Positions 15,607-25,572 of a stretch of 43,382 nt of DNA are shown in pieces. Origin of the DNA: Balneolales bacterium. Lineage in GTDB: Bacteria > Bacteroidota > Rhodothermia > Balneolales > Cyclonatronaceae. Both the position numbers and the translations under genes were made by a program. Each line of letters starts with the position of its first letter. The first letter of the stretch is position 1. The notes beneath the pieces are model-generated. The model was not told the origin of the DNA. It saw only the letters and a list, made by a program, of their open reading frames with translations, and did not search any database. The stretch lies in assembly GCA_020832405.1 (NCBI GenBank), contig JAFIET010000022.1, positions 1-43,382 on the forward strand, read 5' to 3'.

Positions 15607-17021
15607 TGGAGACCTTTATCCCTGAATCCTGGTACAGCTTCCTCCCGAATTTTGTTGAGCTTGCCTATCTGGCTGCTATCGTGCTGTTTATTCTCGGGCT
15701 GAAGCGCCTCAGCTCGCCGGCAACGGCCCGCTCGGGGAATCAGCTGGCTTCGCTCGGAATGTTTCTCGGGGTGATTGTGACCCTGCTCGACCGCGAAATT
15801 ATTGCCTTCGAATACATTCTTGCCGGCGTAATTGTAGGCTCGCTGCTGGGTGCAGCGGCGGCTAAAAAAGTAGAGATGACCAAAATGCCGGAGCTTGTTG
15901 CCGTCTTCAACGGATTCGGCGGTATTGCCTCAGCGCTGGTTGCCCTCGGGGCCTGGTTCCGCGTAACCGAGGCTGCCCTGCCTGCTGCCGATCTGCTGAT
16001 TATGGGCCTGAGCGTGCTCATCGGCGCGGTGACCTTTACCGGAAGCCTTGTGGCCTTCGCCAAGCTCAACGGCCTCATTAAAGGCAACGCCATCCTGTTT
16101 CCGTTACAGAATGCGCTGAATCAGGTGCTGCTTCTCGTCGCCCTTTTCGGCATCGGATGGCTGCTCGCTCAGCCGCTGGAAGTGGCGCCGGTTCTGCTGA
16201 TCAGCGGTATTTCTATCGTGCTTGGGGTGCTTTTTGTGATCCGTATCGGCGGTGCAGATATGCCGGTTGTGATTTCCCTGCTGAATTCGCTCTCGGGCAT
16301 TGCCGCATCTTTCGCCGGATTTGTGATCGACAACAACCTGCTGATTGTGAGCGGGGCGCTGGTCGGGGCAGCGGGACTCATCCTCACCGACATCATGTGC
16401 AAGTCCATGAACCGCAAACTTACGAGCGTACTCTTCGCCAAATTCGGCGGCTCAGGTACAGCCGGCGCGGGCGCCGATACCGGCGATAAATCCATCCGCG
16501 AAGTGCAGTCCACCGATGTGGCCGTGATGACCGCCTACGCCAAGCGCGTGGTAGTTGTGCCCGGCTACGGCCTCGCCGTTGCGCAGGCGCAGCACGTAAT
16601 CCGCGAGGTCGCCGACCTGCTTCAGAAAAAAGGCGTGGATGTCCGCTACGGCATCCATCCAGTGGCAGGCCGCATGCCGGGCCACATGAATGTGCTGCTT
16701 GCCGAGGCTAACGTGCCCTACTCGCAGCTGTTTGACATGGAGGAAATCAACGATGAATTCTTCCGCACCGATGTGGTACTCGTAATCGGCGCAAACGACG
16801 TGGTGAACCCGCAGGCCAAAACCAACCCCGGCAGCCCGATCTACGGCATGCCCATCCTGAACGTTGATGAAGCCAAACAGGTCGTCGTATTCAAGCGCAG
16901 CATGAACACCGGCTACGCCGGCATCGAAAACGACCTCTTCTACAACGAAAACACCTACATGTACTTCGGCGACGCCAAAGGTACCCTCGAAGACCTCGTG
17001 AGGTCGATCAAGGAGCTCTAA
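15606..17021 (+). CDS. pntB: NAD(P) transhydrogenase subunit beta (PntB)
   Basis: 471 residues. The first ~270 form eight or nine membrane helices of domain II. The C-terminal part from about 300 is the NADP(H)-binding domain III with VVPGYGLAVAQAQ, HPVAGRMPGHMNVLLAEA and VVLVIGANDVVNPQA, all typical. Length fits the family. Together with PntAA and PntAB it makes the complete proton-pumping transhydrogenase, which supplies NADPH for biosynthesis and stress defence. A Gly/Ala-rich linker (GGSGTAGAGADTGD) joins the two domains. Confidence 0.95.
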   Translation: METFIPESWYSFLPNFVELAYLAAIVLFILGLKRLSSPATARSGNQLASLGMFLGVIVTLLDREIIAFEYILAGVIVGSLLGAAAAKKVEMTKMPELVAVFNGFGGIASALVALGAWFRVTEAALPAADLLIMGLSVLIGAVTFTGSLVAFAKLNGLIKGNAILFPLQNALNQVLLLVALFGIGWLLAQPLEVAPVLLISGISIVLGVLFVIRIGGADMPVVISLLNSLSGIAASFAGFVIDNNLLIVSGALVGAAGLILTDIMCKSMNRKLTSVLFAKFGGSGTAGAGADTGDKSIREVQSTDVAVMTAYAKRVVVVPGYGLAVAQAQHVIREVADLLQKKGVDVRYGIHPVAGRMPGHMNVLLAEANVPYSQLFDMEEINDEFFRTDVVLVIGANDVVNPQAKTNPGSPIYGMPILNVDEAKQVVVFKRSMNTGYAGIENDLFYNENTYMYFGDAKGTLEDLVRSIKEL

Positions 17022-17051
17022 AGCCTGAAAGCAGCGGCTCAGCATTTTAGC

Positions 17052-17079
17052 AAAAAAAGGCGTTTTATCACGCCTTTTT
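17052..17079 (+). terminator. Terminator of the pnt operon
   Basis: aaaaaggcg (17054-17062) pairs with cgccttttt (17071-17079) around an 8-base loop. T runs exist on both strands, so it could work in either direction; it lies about 30 bp after the pntB stop. Confidence 0.8.
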
Positions 17080-17112
17080 CTGCGATTCTCCGGTAGTACC
17101 GGTCGTATTGCA

Positions 17113-17475
17113 TTTTTTTGGGGTGAACTCCGTGCGCATCACTGTCTGCAGTGCCAGCTTCTGACACCCTAATCCTACGGAAAAGCCCTTGCTTTTTGCC
17201 TGTTTCACGAAAAGGTGCGCCAAATTTAACAGATAACTGCCGTCCGGAATCTGTCTGAGCAACTCTACATTTTTCCGGTACAGAAAAACGCATGTTTCGC
17301 TATGAACCCGCCCTGACTGCTTGCAATTTTGTAAGGAGCGGGTGATTTTTATTTTTGCAGATAGTCTGCTGCCAAAATACTGTCGCCCAAAAAAAAGCAA
17401 GGTGTTCTCCGCCGAATTGGGGTGTCAGAAGCTGGCACCAAAAGCCAGTGATGTGCACGGAGTTCTCCCAAAAAC
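17113..17475. repeat. Non-coding element with ~85-bp imperfect inverted ends
   Basis: The left arm (17113-17198) and right arm (17389-17475) are reverse complements with scattered mismatches. Shared blocks include gaactccgtgc, catcactg, tgccagcttctgacaccc and an outer poly-T/poly-A end. Each arm contains a small internal hairpin such as ggtgtc-agaagct-ggcacc. The ~190 bp between the arms have no convincing gene. The structure resembles a miniature inverted-repeat (MITE-like) element or a remnant of a larger one. No target-site duplication was identified with certainty. Confidence 0.6.
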
Positions 17476-17574
17476 TAAACGTAAAGCTCGTGAGACCCGG
17501 ATGCGGGAATCCGGAGAAGAACGCCCGAACCGGGACGTGGAAACAGCACTTTTGATGCAAAGAATGAGATCAGG

Positions 17575-17608
17575 CGCTGCGATTTACGGCAGGGCCAGAA
17601 TCGCAGCG
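17575..17608 (-). other. Stem-loop downstream of the second TonB receptor gene
   Basis: A perfect 10-bp stem with a 14-base loop lies 26 bases after the receptor stop on the minus strand. No T run follows, so it may stabilise the 3' end rather than terminate. Confidence 0.4.
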
Positions 17609-17633
17609 AAGGGCAGATTGCGCTTTAAGCGGG

Positions 17634-19754
17634 TTAGCTGAAACGCACATTAATCCCTGCCTGCCAGTTGCGTCCGGGGGAGGGCTCGTAGAAACGGCCG
17701 CCGAAACCGTTGATGATAACCGAGCCGTTGTAGCGCTCATCGAAGATGTTGTTAATTTGCAGGAAGGGGGTGATGCGGGTGTGATCGCCTATCGGAAGCG
17801 AAATCCAGGAAGCATTGAGATTAAACACGGTGTAAGCATCGTTTTTGGCGGTGTTGATGCTGTTCACGTAGTAGCTCGCGCTGTAGTCGCCCTCAAGGCG
17901 CAGTTGCAGCGAACCGGGCCGCACCTCCGCATAGCCGCTGATGCGGTGCTTCGGGATGCCCGGCAGCTGATTCCCTTTGAGTCCTTCTCCTGCCTGCACG
18001 AGCTCATCGCTGTCGAAAGTGAGGTCGCTGAAGCTATAGCCAGCCTGCAGGGTGAACATCCTGACCGGCATCCATTCGGCAAAGAGCTCGAAACCGTTGT
18101 GACGGGTCGCGCCGACATTGCGGAAATAGCTTCGGTCGTTTTCAGCCACAAACTGCTGCAGCACATCATCAACATACATGGTAAACACGGCAGCATCGAG
18201 GGTGAGGTTCAGCTGGGAAAGTGTGCTGCGGGTACCGAGCTCAAGCCCGATGGTACGCTCAGGGCGAAGGTCGGGGTTGAATCCGCCGGTCATATCCGGG
18301 CGGTTCACCAGCTCGGTTGTTGTCGGGGTTTCGAAACCGGTGGTGAAGTTGAGGTAGGTGAACCAGTCGCCGCTCTGATAGCTGATGCCCGCCATCGGGC
18401 TAAGGGCGCCAAAACTGCGGCTGCCGGAAGTATCTTCCCCACCCTGCCGGAACCGGTCGCTATTGCGAAAGTCGAACCAGTCAGCCCGCAGACCGGCGGA
18501 AAACGCAAAGTTACCGAAGGGAATTTTCACCCGCGAAAAAGCGGCAAGGCTGTACACATCCTCCTGCTGATCCAGCGTAAGCGGGCCCTGATCGCCGCCG
18601 TTCCGGGCTTCATTCACCCAGTTGCGGCGGCTGTCGCTCTGTATGGCCGCATCAAAACCGACGCCGAAGCTGAAATCCTGATACTCCTGCTGAAGCGTGG
18701 ACCGGAGTCCGCCGGCGAGGCGGTCAACCTGAATCCAGGCAAAAGCCAGCGGATTCTGCAGCTTGCGGGCCAGGCCCCAGGTCTGAACTTCGAGATCTCC
18801 CTGATCGAGCAGCAGGCGGTAGCGCGCGCCAAACTGACCGTGACGCGTAATTTTGCGGGCGTTTTGCGCCAGATTGTTGGGGGCCGCGAGGTCGGGTGTT
18901 TCGGCGGCTTCAGTCGCGGTGAGGGCGCCGGGGTTGTCGCTCGCAGGGGATTCAAGCACGGCGGCGGTGAGGCGCAGCCGCGAGCGCTCATCGAGGGTGA
19001 TATCAGCATGCCCGCCAAAGCGCCAGGCTTCAAAGCGGCTGTGATCGCGGAAGCCATCCTGCCACAGCCGCGAGCCGTAAATCTGATAACGGTTGCCTCC
19101 AACATTAAAGCCGGCTTCCACATCCTGCTTGCTGTAGCCGAAACTTCCCGCAGATACGCGCGCCCTTACATGGGGTTCGGGGGAAAAATTGGCGGTTGAC
19201 ATCAGCAGGGCGCCGCCGCCGGCATTTCCCCAAAAAGAAGAAACCGGGCCGCGCACCACTTCTACATCTTTAATGAAGGAAGGGTCGATCAGCGTCATGA
19301 TGCTTTGTCCGTCGGGCATGGTGAGGGGCACGCCGTCCATCAGAATATGAATACCCCGAACCCCGAATGCGGCCCGCCATCCCATCCCCCGGATTGAAAT
19401 GCGCTCGCCTACGGCAAAATTATTCCGGTCGTTCACCCATAGGCCGGGAATGCCCCTGAGCGGCTCAGTGAGCACAAGCCCGGGAGCGCTCAGCCTGCGT
19501 TCTTCTGAAATCCGGAAGCTCGTAACTGCAAAAGGCGCCTGAGCCGAGGTTTCGGTGAGGCGGGCGGCTTCGATGCGAACATCTTCGAGCGTTACCTTAA
19601 GGGTATCGCTCAGGGCCGTATCTGTAGTGAGTCTTTCAGCCTGAGCACGAAACGGGAAAGCAAGCATTAAAACAGCTGCAAACAAAACTGCAGCAACGGA
19701 AGCATTTGTAAAACTGACTGAAGGGCTGTGAGTTCGAAAATCTGAAACCATCAT
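17634..19754 (-). CDS. TonB-dependent receptor (siderophore/metal type)
   Basis: 706 residues from the ATG at 19754 (a second ATG follows directly; the frame extends to 19826 but that adds sequence ahead of the signal peptide). The signal segment VAAVLFAAVLMLAFPF ends near RAQA. The plug begins around VTLEDVRIEAARLTETSAQAPFAV, with ERISIRGMGWRAAFGVRGIHILMDGVPLT and VEVVRGPVSSFWGNAGGG, as in FecA/BtuB-like receptors. The rest is a 22-strand barrel ending NWQAGINVRFS. There is no CarboxypepD_reg domain, unlike the receptor at 7261-9756, which suggests a small chelate such as a siderophore, haem or cobalamin. No transporter or TonB gene is adjacent, so the ligand is open. It is divergent from gapA. 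Confidence 0.92.
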   Translation of the reverse strand: MMVSDFRTHSPSVSFTNASVAAVLFAAVLMLAFPFRAQAERLTTDTALSDTLKVTLEDVRIEAARLTETSAQAPFAVTSFRISEERRLSAPGLVLTEPLRGIPGLWVNDRNNFAVGERISIRGMGWRAAFGVRGIHILMDGVPLTMPDGQSIMTLIDPSFIKDVEVVRGPVSSFWGNAGGGALLMSTANFSPEPHVRARVSAGSFGYSKQDVEAGFNVGGNRYQIYGSRLWQDGFRDHSRFEAWRFGGHADITLDERSRLRLTAAVLESPASDNPGALTATEAAETPDLAAPNNLAQNARKITRHGQFGARYRLLLDQGDLEVQTWGLARKLQNPLAFAWIQVDRLAGGLRSTLQQEYQDFSFGVGFDAAIQSDSRRNWVNEARNGGDQGPLTLDQQEDVYSLAAFSRVKIPFGNFAFSAGLRADWFDFRNSDRFRQGGEDTSGSRSFGALSPMAGISYQSGDWFTYLNFTTGFETPTTTELVNRPDMTGGFNPDLRPERTIGLELGTRSTLSQLNLTLDAAVFTMYVDDVLQQFVAENDRSYFRNVGATRHNGFELFAEWMPVRMFTLQAGYSFSDLTFDSDELVQAGEGLKGNQLPGIPKHRISGYAEVRPGSLQLRLEGDYSASYYVNSINTAKNDAYTVFNLNASWISLPIGDHTRITPFLQINNIFDERYNGSVIINGFGGRFYEPSPGRNWQAGINVRFS

Positions 19755-21087
<1,333 letters not shown>

Positions 21088-21112
21088 GTTTCAGTAAACG
21101 ATATACTGAAAC
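21088..21112 (+). other. 3'-UTR stem-loop of gapA
   Basis: gtttcagta and tactgaaac form a perfect 9-bp stem with a 7-base loop, beginning at the base after the stop codon. A second GC-rich hairpin (ccggcc/ggccgg, about 21114-21138) follows. Neither has a T run, so they may shield the mRNA from exonucleases. Confidence 0.5.
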
Positions 21113-21146
21113 CTGCCGGCCGCATTTTACCGGCCGGTAAACATGT

Positions 21147-21182
21147 AAGGCTGCTCCGACTTTCGGAGCAGCCTTTTTTTTT
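21147..21182 (+). terminator. Rho-independent terminator of gapA
   Basis: aaggctgctccga (21147-21159) pairs perfectly with tcggagcagcctt (21163-21175) around a 3-base loop and is followed by a run of T. Confidence 0.92.
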
Positions 21183-21299
21183 AAAATATATGCTATGTGC
21201 AAAGAAATGTGGAATGGGGCAATTTAATCACATACATTTAGGCGATAGGTACTTATATTCATCTTTATTAATGGGTAAATATGAATTTCAATTTGTTTT

Positions 21300-23459
21300 A
21301 TGTATCCCGATTTCGAGAGCTTGCTGATTGATTCTCCCGTTGCCTTTGCGTGGCACAAAATGCTTTATGATGAAAACGGAAAACCCTGTGATTTTGAATT
21401 TTTATTGGTGAATGATGCTTTTCAGGCTGAAACGGGACTGAGCAAAGCTGATATACAGGGAAAGCGGCACAGTCAGCTTTTCCCGCTGGAAAAGCTGACA
21501 TTCGACTGGGTTTCATTTTATGCCGAAGTTGCTGAACAGCAACTCAGCAAAAGTACAGAGCAATATGTAGAGCAGCTCAAAAAATGGTTCAGCGTAAAGG
21601 CCTTCACCAATCAGAAAGGTTTCTTTGCCGCCATTTTTACCGACATTACTGAGAAAGTCTCCGGCGAACACACTTTCAGGCAGGCACGGGATCAGCTTGC
21701 GCAGCGTAAGATAATTGATAAGGTGTATGAGGTGCACACTGATCTTGAAGGCAGATTCGTCTTCATGAATGAGTCCTACCAGCGTGATTTCAATTCGCAC
21801 TCTCCCGGTAATTCCAGCAAACGCTCCTTCAGCAGTCTTCACCCTGAAGACCAGAATGCCGTTACACAGACCATGGCAAAGCTGCTTTCTGATCCCGATA
21901 AACCGGTTTCAGTTACTCTCAAAATGCCCTTTAGGGGCGGGAAGGCTGTAAACACAAAATGGTCTTTCAGGATTTGGAAAAATGAAGCCGGCATTCCGGA
22001 GAAAATTATCTGTCTCGCGCATGAAAATGCCGCCCTGCACCAGCTTCGGAAAAAAATGCAGGATCAGGAGTTGGGCATGAGGCAGGTTTTTGATGATCTG
22101 CTCGCCGGACACTGGGATTGGAACCTAAAAGACAATTGTGAATATATGAGTCCGGGCTTCAAACGTATGTTTGGGTATGAAGATCATGAAATTGCAAACA
22201 TTCCTGAATCCTGGCAGAAGCTCATTTTTGAAGAAGACCTGGCACGGGTCATGGAATCTTTTCGCAAACATGTTGATACAAAAGGTGAAAAACCCTTTTA
22301 TAACGAAGTGCGCTACCGGCATAAAAACGGCAGTACGGTTTGGGTAATTTGTGTTGGCAGGGTTATTGAATGGGACAAAGACAATAAGCCCATTCGCGCA
22401 GTAGGCTGTCATGTTGACCTTAGCAAACAGAAAAGCCTCGAAGCCAGCCTAAAGGCAACAAAACAGCAGCTGAGCTCTGTTTTAAACACCCAACGAGAAA
22501 TGATTTGCCGCTACAATGCAGAAACAGTGCTCACCTATGTTAACAGCGCCTACTGCCGCGCCTTCGGGGTATCGGAAAAAGAACTGCTTGGTAAACCGTT
22601 TATTACTTTTATTCCCGAACAGGAACATGCCGGGGTCTTGCAGCATATTCGCTCGCTTTCCCGAAAAGAGCCGGTAAAAACCCAAATCCATCAGACTCAG
22701 CTTCCTAACGGGAAGATCGTATATCAGGAATGGACCGATATCGCCCTTTTTGATGATGAGGGCAACATTAGCGAATATCAGTCAACCGGCATTGATATTA
22801 CCCAGCGGATGCACGCTCTCATGAAAGTACAGGAAAGTGAGGCAAAGTTTCAGGACATCGCTGAGAACATCCCGCTACTGATCTGGCTGCGTAATGAAAA
22901 GAATAACAAGATGCTTTACGCCAACAAAGCATACGAAACTATCTGGGGAAGAAGCCTCCAAAGCCTGTATGATCAGCCCGACGCTTACCAGGACGCGATT
23001 CACCCTGACGACCTGCCTTTATTTTATGAGGCTCTTTCGGTTTCCGCCGAAAACAAACACTTCAGCTGTGACTACAGAATTATCCGCCCGGATGGTGAGA
23101 TCAGGTGGGTGAGTGCAAAGCAATATCCCGTTTACGATCAGCATGGGGAGCTTATAAGGTACACAGGCATGGCGGTTGATATCACGCGGCTCAAAGAAAG
23201 TGAGCAGAAGATTCTGCGGCAAAATGAGACCCTCAGACAAATTGCGTGGGAACAGTCGCACCTTGTGCGGCAGCCCATTGCAAAGGTGTTAGGCATAGCC
23301 AACCTGCTTAAAACAGAACAAAATCTTGCCCCCGCTGAATATAGCCGGTTTTTCGACTATCTGATTGAAAGCACCTGTGAGCTGGACGACATGATAAAGG
23401 ATATCGTCAAAAAATCTAATTCCGTTGAATTTGAGCTCAAAAAACAGCAGGAGCCATAA
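21300..23459 (+). CDS. Multi-PAS sensor protein with H-box but no ATPase domain
   Basis: 719 residues, no signal peptide or membrane helix. About five PAS/PAC units can be traced (roughly 5-115, 130-245, 260-385, 395-505, 515-640). PAC-type endings such as VRYRHKNGSTVWVICVGRVI, GCHVDLSKQKSLE, YQSTGIDITQRM and YTGMAVDITRLKESEQ are clear. The last ~75 residues form a coiled DHp-like segment, LRQIAWEQSHLVRQPIAKVLG, with His654 at the normal phospho-acceptor position. The protein ends 65 residues later, without any N, G1 or G2 box of a histidine-kinase ATPase domain. It could receive phosphate or signal by dimerising with another kinase. No response regulator is adjacent. A hairpin overlaps the stop codon. 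Confidence 0.85.
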   Translation: MYPDFESLLIDSPVAFAWHKMLYDENGKPCDFEFLLVNDAFQAETGLSKADIQGKRHSQLFPLEKLTFDWVSFYAEVAEQQLSKSTEQYVEQLKKWFSVKAFTNQKGFFAAIFTDITEKVSGEHTFRQARDQLAQRKIIDKVYEVHTDLEGRFVFMNESYQRDFNSHSPGNSSKRSFSSLHPEDQNAVTQTMAKLLSDPDKPVSVTLKMPFRGGKAVNTKWSFRIWKNEAGIPEKIICLAHENAALHQLRKKMQDQELGMRQVFDDLLAGHWDWNLKDNCEYMSPGFKRMFGYEDHEIANIPESWQKLIFEEDLARVMESFRKHVDTKGEKPFYNEVRYRHKNGSTVWVICVGRVIEWDKDNKPIRAVGCHVDLSKQKSLEASLKATKQQLSSVLNTQREMICRYNAETVLTYVNSAYCRAFGVSEKELLGKPFITFIPEQEHAGVLQHIRSLSRKEPVKTQIHQTQLPNGKIVYQEWTDIALFDDEGNISEYQSTGIDITQRMHALMKVQESEAKFQDIAENIPLLIWLRNEKNNKMLYANKAYETIWGRSLQSLYDQPDAYQDAIHPDDLPLFYEALSVSAENKHFSCDYRIIRPDGEIRWVSAKQYPVYDQHGELIRYTGMAVDITRLKESEQKILRQNETLRQIAWEQSHLVRQPIAKVLGIANLLKTEQNLAPAEYSRFFDYLIESTCELDDMIKDIVKKSNSVEFELKKQQEP

Positions 23460-23488
23460 ACCCGGCTGCTGCTCCGGCTTTATGGCTC
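23451..23488 (+). terminator. Hairpin spanning the PAS protein stop codon
   Basis: gagccataaa (23451-23460) and tttatggctc (23479-23488) form a 10-bp stem, extended by ccgg/ccgg after one mismatch. Only a weak T tract (ttctc) follows. It lies between convergent genes and may act as a terminator. Confidence 0.5.
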
Positions 23489-23511
23489 TTCTCATACTGC
23501 ATGAACCGCCT

Positions 23512-25128
23512 TTAGGTCTGAATCACACCGGTTTTAAACTCCGGGATTTCCGGATTGTGATTGGCGGCTTCAAGCGCTTTCGAAATACGGCGACGGGTTT
23601 CTTCGGGATGGATGATTTCATCGACCCATAAGCGCGCCGCGGCGTACTGCACCGTTGTCTGCGATTCATACCGCTCCGTAATTTTTTGCAGGAATTCAGC
23701 CTTTTCTTCATCACTGAGCTGCTGACCCCTGCGCTCCAGAGCCGAGACCTCAATCTGCATCAGGGTTTTGGCTGCCTGCGCGCCGCCCATTACCGCGATC
23801 TTGGCCGTCGGCCAGGCGTAGATGAAGCGCGGATCGTAGGCCTTGCCGCACATCGCGTAGTTGCCGGCTCCGTAACTGTTGCCCACCACTACCGTAATTT
23901 TCGGCACCGTTGAGTTGCTCACCGCGTTCACCATCTTGGCCCCGTCTTTGATGATGCCCCCGTGCTCACTCCGCTTGCCGACCATGAAGCCGGTCACATC
24001 ATGCAGGAAAAGCAGCGGAATTTTCTTTTGATTACAGTTCATGATAAAACGGGCGGCTTTGTCGGCACTGTCGGAGTAAATTACCCCGCCGATCTGCATC
24101 TCCCCTGCTTTCGATTTCACCACTTTCCGCTGATTGGCCACAATGCCCACACTCCAGCCGTCGATGCGCGCATAGCCGGTAATCAGGGTTTGTCCGTAGC
24201 CTTTTTTGAATTCCGTGAAGGAATCCGCATCGATGATGCATTCCAGAACCGACATCATATCGTACGGTTTACTGCGGTCAACCGGCAGGCGGTTCAGCAT
24301 TTCGGAAGCCTCTGCCGCCGGGGCAGCGGATTCAATCCGGTTGAACCCGGCTGTTTTAAACGGCCCGAGCTTCCCGACGAGGTCCCGGATGGTTGCGAGG
24401 CAGGTTGCGTCGTCCGGCATTTTGTAATCGGTCACCCCGCTGATTTCCGTGTGCGTTGTAGCCCCGCCCAGGGTTTCGTTATCCACGTTTTCCCCGATAG
24501 CGGCTTTCACCAGAAAACTGCCCGCAAGGAAAACGCTCCCGGTGCCGTCCACAATCAGGGCTTCATCGCTCATGATGGGCAGATACGCGCCGCCGGCTAC
24601 ACAAGAGCCCATAATGGCGGCAATCTGAGGAATGCCCATCGCGCTGATTTTCGCATTGTTCCTGAAAATGCGCCCGAAATGCTCTTTATCGGGGAAAATT
24701 TCATCCTGCATAGGCAGATAAACCCCGGCGGAATCAACGAGGTAAATCAGGGGCAGGTGGTTTTCCATCGCGATTTCCTGGGCACGCAGGTTTTTTTTAC
24801 AGGTGATGGGGAACCAGGCCCCGGCTTTCACGGTCGAATCGTTGGCAACGATCATGCAAAGCCTGCCCGACACCGTGCCGAGCCCGGTAATTACGCCGGC
24901 TGCTGGACATCCGCCGACTTCCTCATACATGCCGTAACCGGCCCAAAGGCCGATTTCCTGAAATTCGGAACCCTCATCAATTAAAGCGGCGACCCGCTCG
25001 CGGGCCGTCATCTTTCCTTTGGAATGCTCTTTCTCAATGCGTTTCGGGCCACCGCCCATCCGGATTTTGGCCTCCGTAAGGCGCAGTGCTTCAATCTGAG
25101 CCTCATGGGCTTCAAGCTGATTGGTCAT
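23512..25128 (-). CDS. Acyl-CoA carboxylase carboxyltransferase subunit (methylcrotonoyl-CoA carboxylase beta-like)
   Basis: 538 residues, the usual length of these beta subunits. The N-half carries KGKMTARERVAALIDEGSEF, and MGSCVAGGAYLPIMSDE forms the oxyanion region for CoA ester; the C-half has GNSYGAGNYAMCGKAYDPRF. The segment LPMQDEIFPDKEHFGRIFRNNAKISAMGIPQIA is closest to methylcrotonoyl-CoA carboxylase (leucine breakdown), rather than to propionyl-CoA carboxylase, but geranyl- or other acyl-CoA specificity is possible. The partner biotin carboxylase/biotin carrier subunit is not in the window, so it must be encoded elsewhere. Starts at the ATG opening MTNQLEAHE, with no strong ribosome binding site. 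Convergent with the PAS gene. Confidence 0.9.
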   Translation of the reverse strand: MTNQLEAHEAQIEALRLTEAKIRMGGGPKRIEKEHSKGKMTARERVAALIDEGSEFQEIGLWAGYGMYEEVGGCPAAGVITGLGTVSGRLCMIVANDSTVKAGAWFPITCKKNLRAQEIAMENHLPLIYLVDSAGVYLPMQDEIFPDKEHFGRIFRNNAKISAMGIPQIAAIMGSCVAGGAYLPIMSDEALIVDGTGSVFLAGSFLVKAAIGENVDNETLGGATTHTEISGVTDYKMPDDATCLATIRDLVGKLGPFKTAGFNRIESAAPAAEASEMLNRLPVDRSKPYDMMSVLECIIDADSFTEFKKGYGQTLITGYARIDGWSVGIVANQRKVVKSKAGEMQIGGVIYSDSADKAARFIMNCNQKKIPLLFLHDVTGFMVGKRSEHGGIIKDGAKMVNAVSNSTVPKITVVVGNSYGAGNYAMCGKAYDPRFIYAWPTAKIAVMGGAQAAKTLMQIEVSALERRGQQLSDEEKAEFLQKITERYESQTTVQYAAARLWVDEIIHPEETRRRISKALEAANHNPEIPEFKTGVIQT

Positions 25129-25572
25129 AACAGTCGAAAAATTAAATATGGAAGTAGAAACTTAACAAGCTCGCGCAAAAATAAGACTTTTTCCGTCACT
25201 ACTGCTGTTTTTGACTTTTTTTAAAGGGGGATGTGTACCTTGCTTTTCCGCCGGTTAAGCCTCTGCACCTATTCGGGTACAAACTGCTGTCTTAATACTT
25301 TGGAAGCAGCAACCGCTCATCCCTAATTCGGTGCGTTATCAAAATGATTTTTCCTGCTTTAGGGTTAGTGTATGAAGGCATAGGCCGGATTCAGCCCCCT
25401 TGCAGCTTCAATAAAATACTGCGGCGGTCAGGGCGTTTGCAAGCTGACCGGCTAAGAGCCTTAAATCAATAGCAAAAGTCATTTCACAAAGGTTATTTTA
25501 AGACTGTCGCCGGATACACTGAATATTCCTTTACCCCTGGTAGCCCGATTACTTACTCTGATATCTAAACTT
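25129..25572. other. Divergent intergenic region upstream of GWxTD gene
   Basis: About 440 bp with no credible gene. A promoter-like pair lies at 25211-25243 (listed separately). The remainder shows no clear repeat or RNA fold. Confidence 0.45.
25211..25243 (+). promoter_or_regulatory. Possible Bacteroidota-type promoter
   Basis: TTGAC (25211-25215) and TACCTTGC (25236-25243), 20 bp apart, resemble the Bacteroidota TTTG / TAnnTTTG pattern. It is some 330 bases before the GWxTD gene start, so the assignment is weak. Confidence 0.25.

Larger units (their letters stand above)
17022..17633. other. Long convergent intergenic region (pntB / TonB receptor)
   Basis: About 610 bp without a credible gene. 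It holds the pnt terminator, the inverted-repeat element (17113-17475) and a 10-bp stem-loop at 17575-17608 (cgctgcgatt/aatcgcagcg) just past the 3' end of the receptor gene. Short open frames on both strands cross the repeat arms and show no family resemblance. Confidence 0.6.

Noticed and set aside
17321-17641. Short open frames across the inverted-repeat element
   Set aside because: They cross the repeat arms on both strands, lack a family match and change frame with the repeat; treated as non-coding.
17757-19199. Long open frame (480 codons) on the plus strand
   Set aside because: It lies entirely opposite the TonB receptor gene, which has clear plug and barrel motifs; the frame is a by-product of GC-rich codon use.
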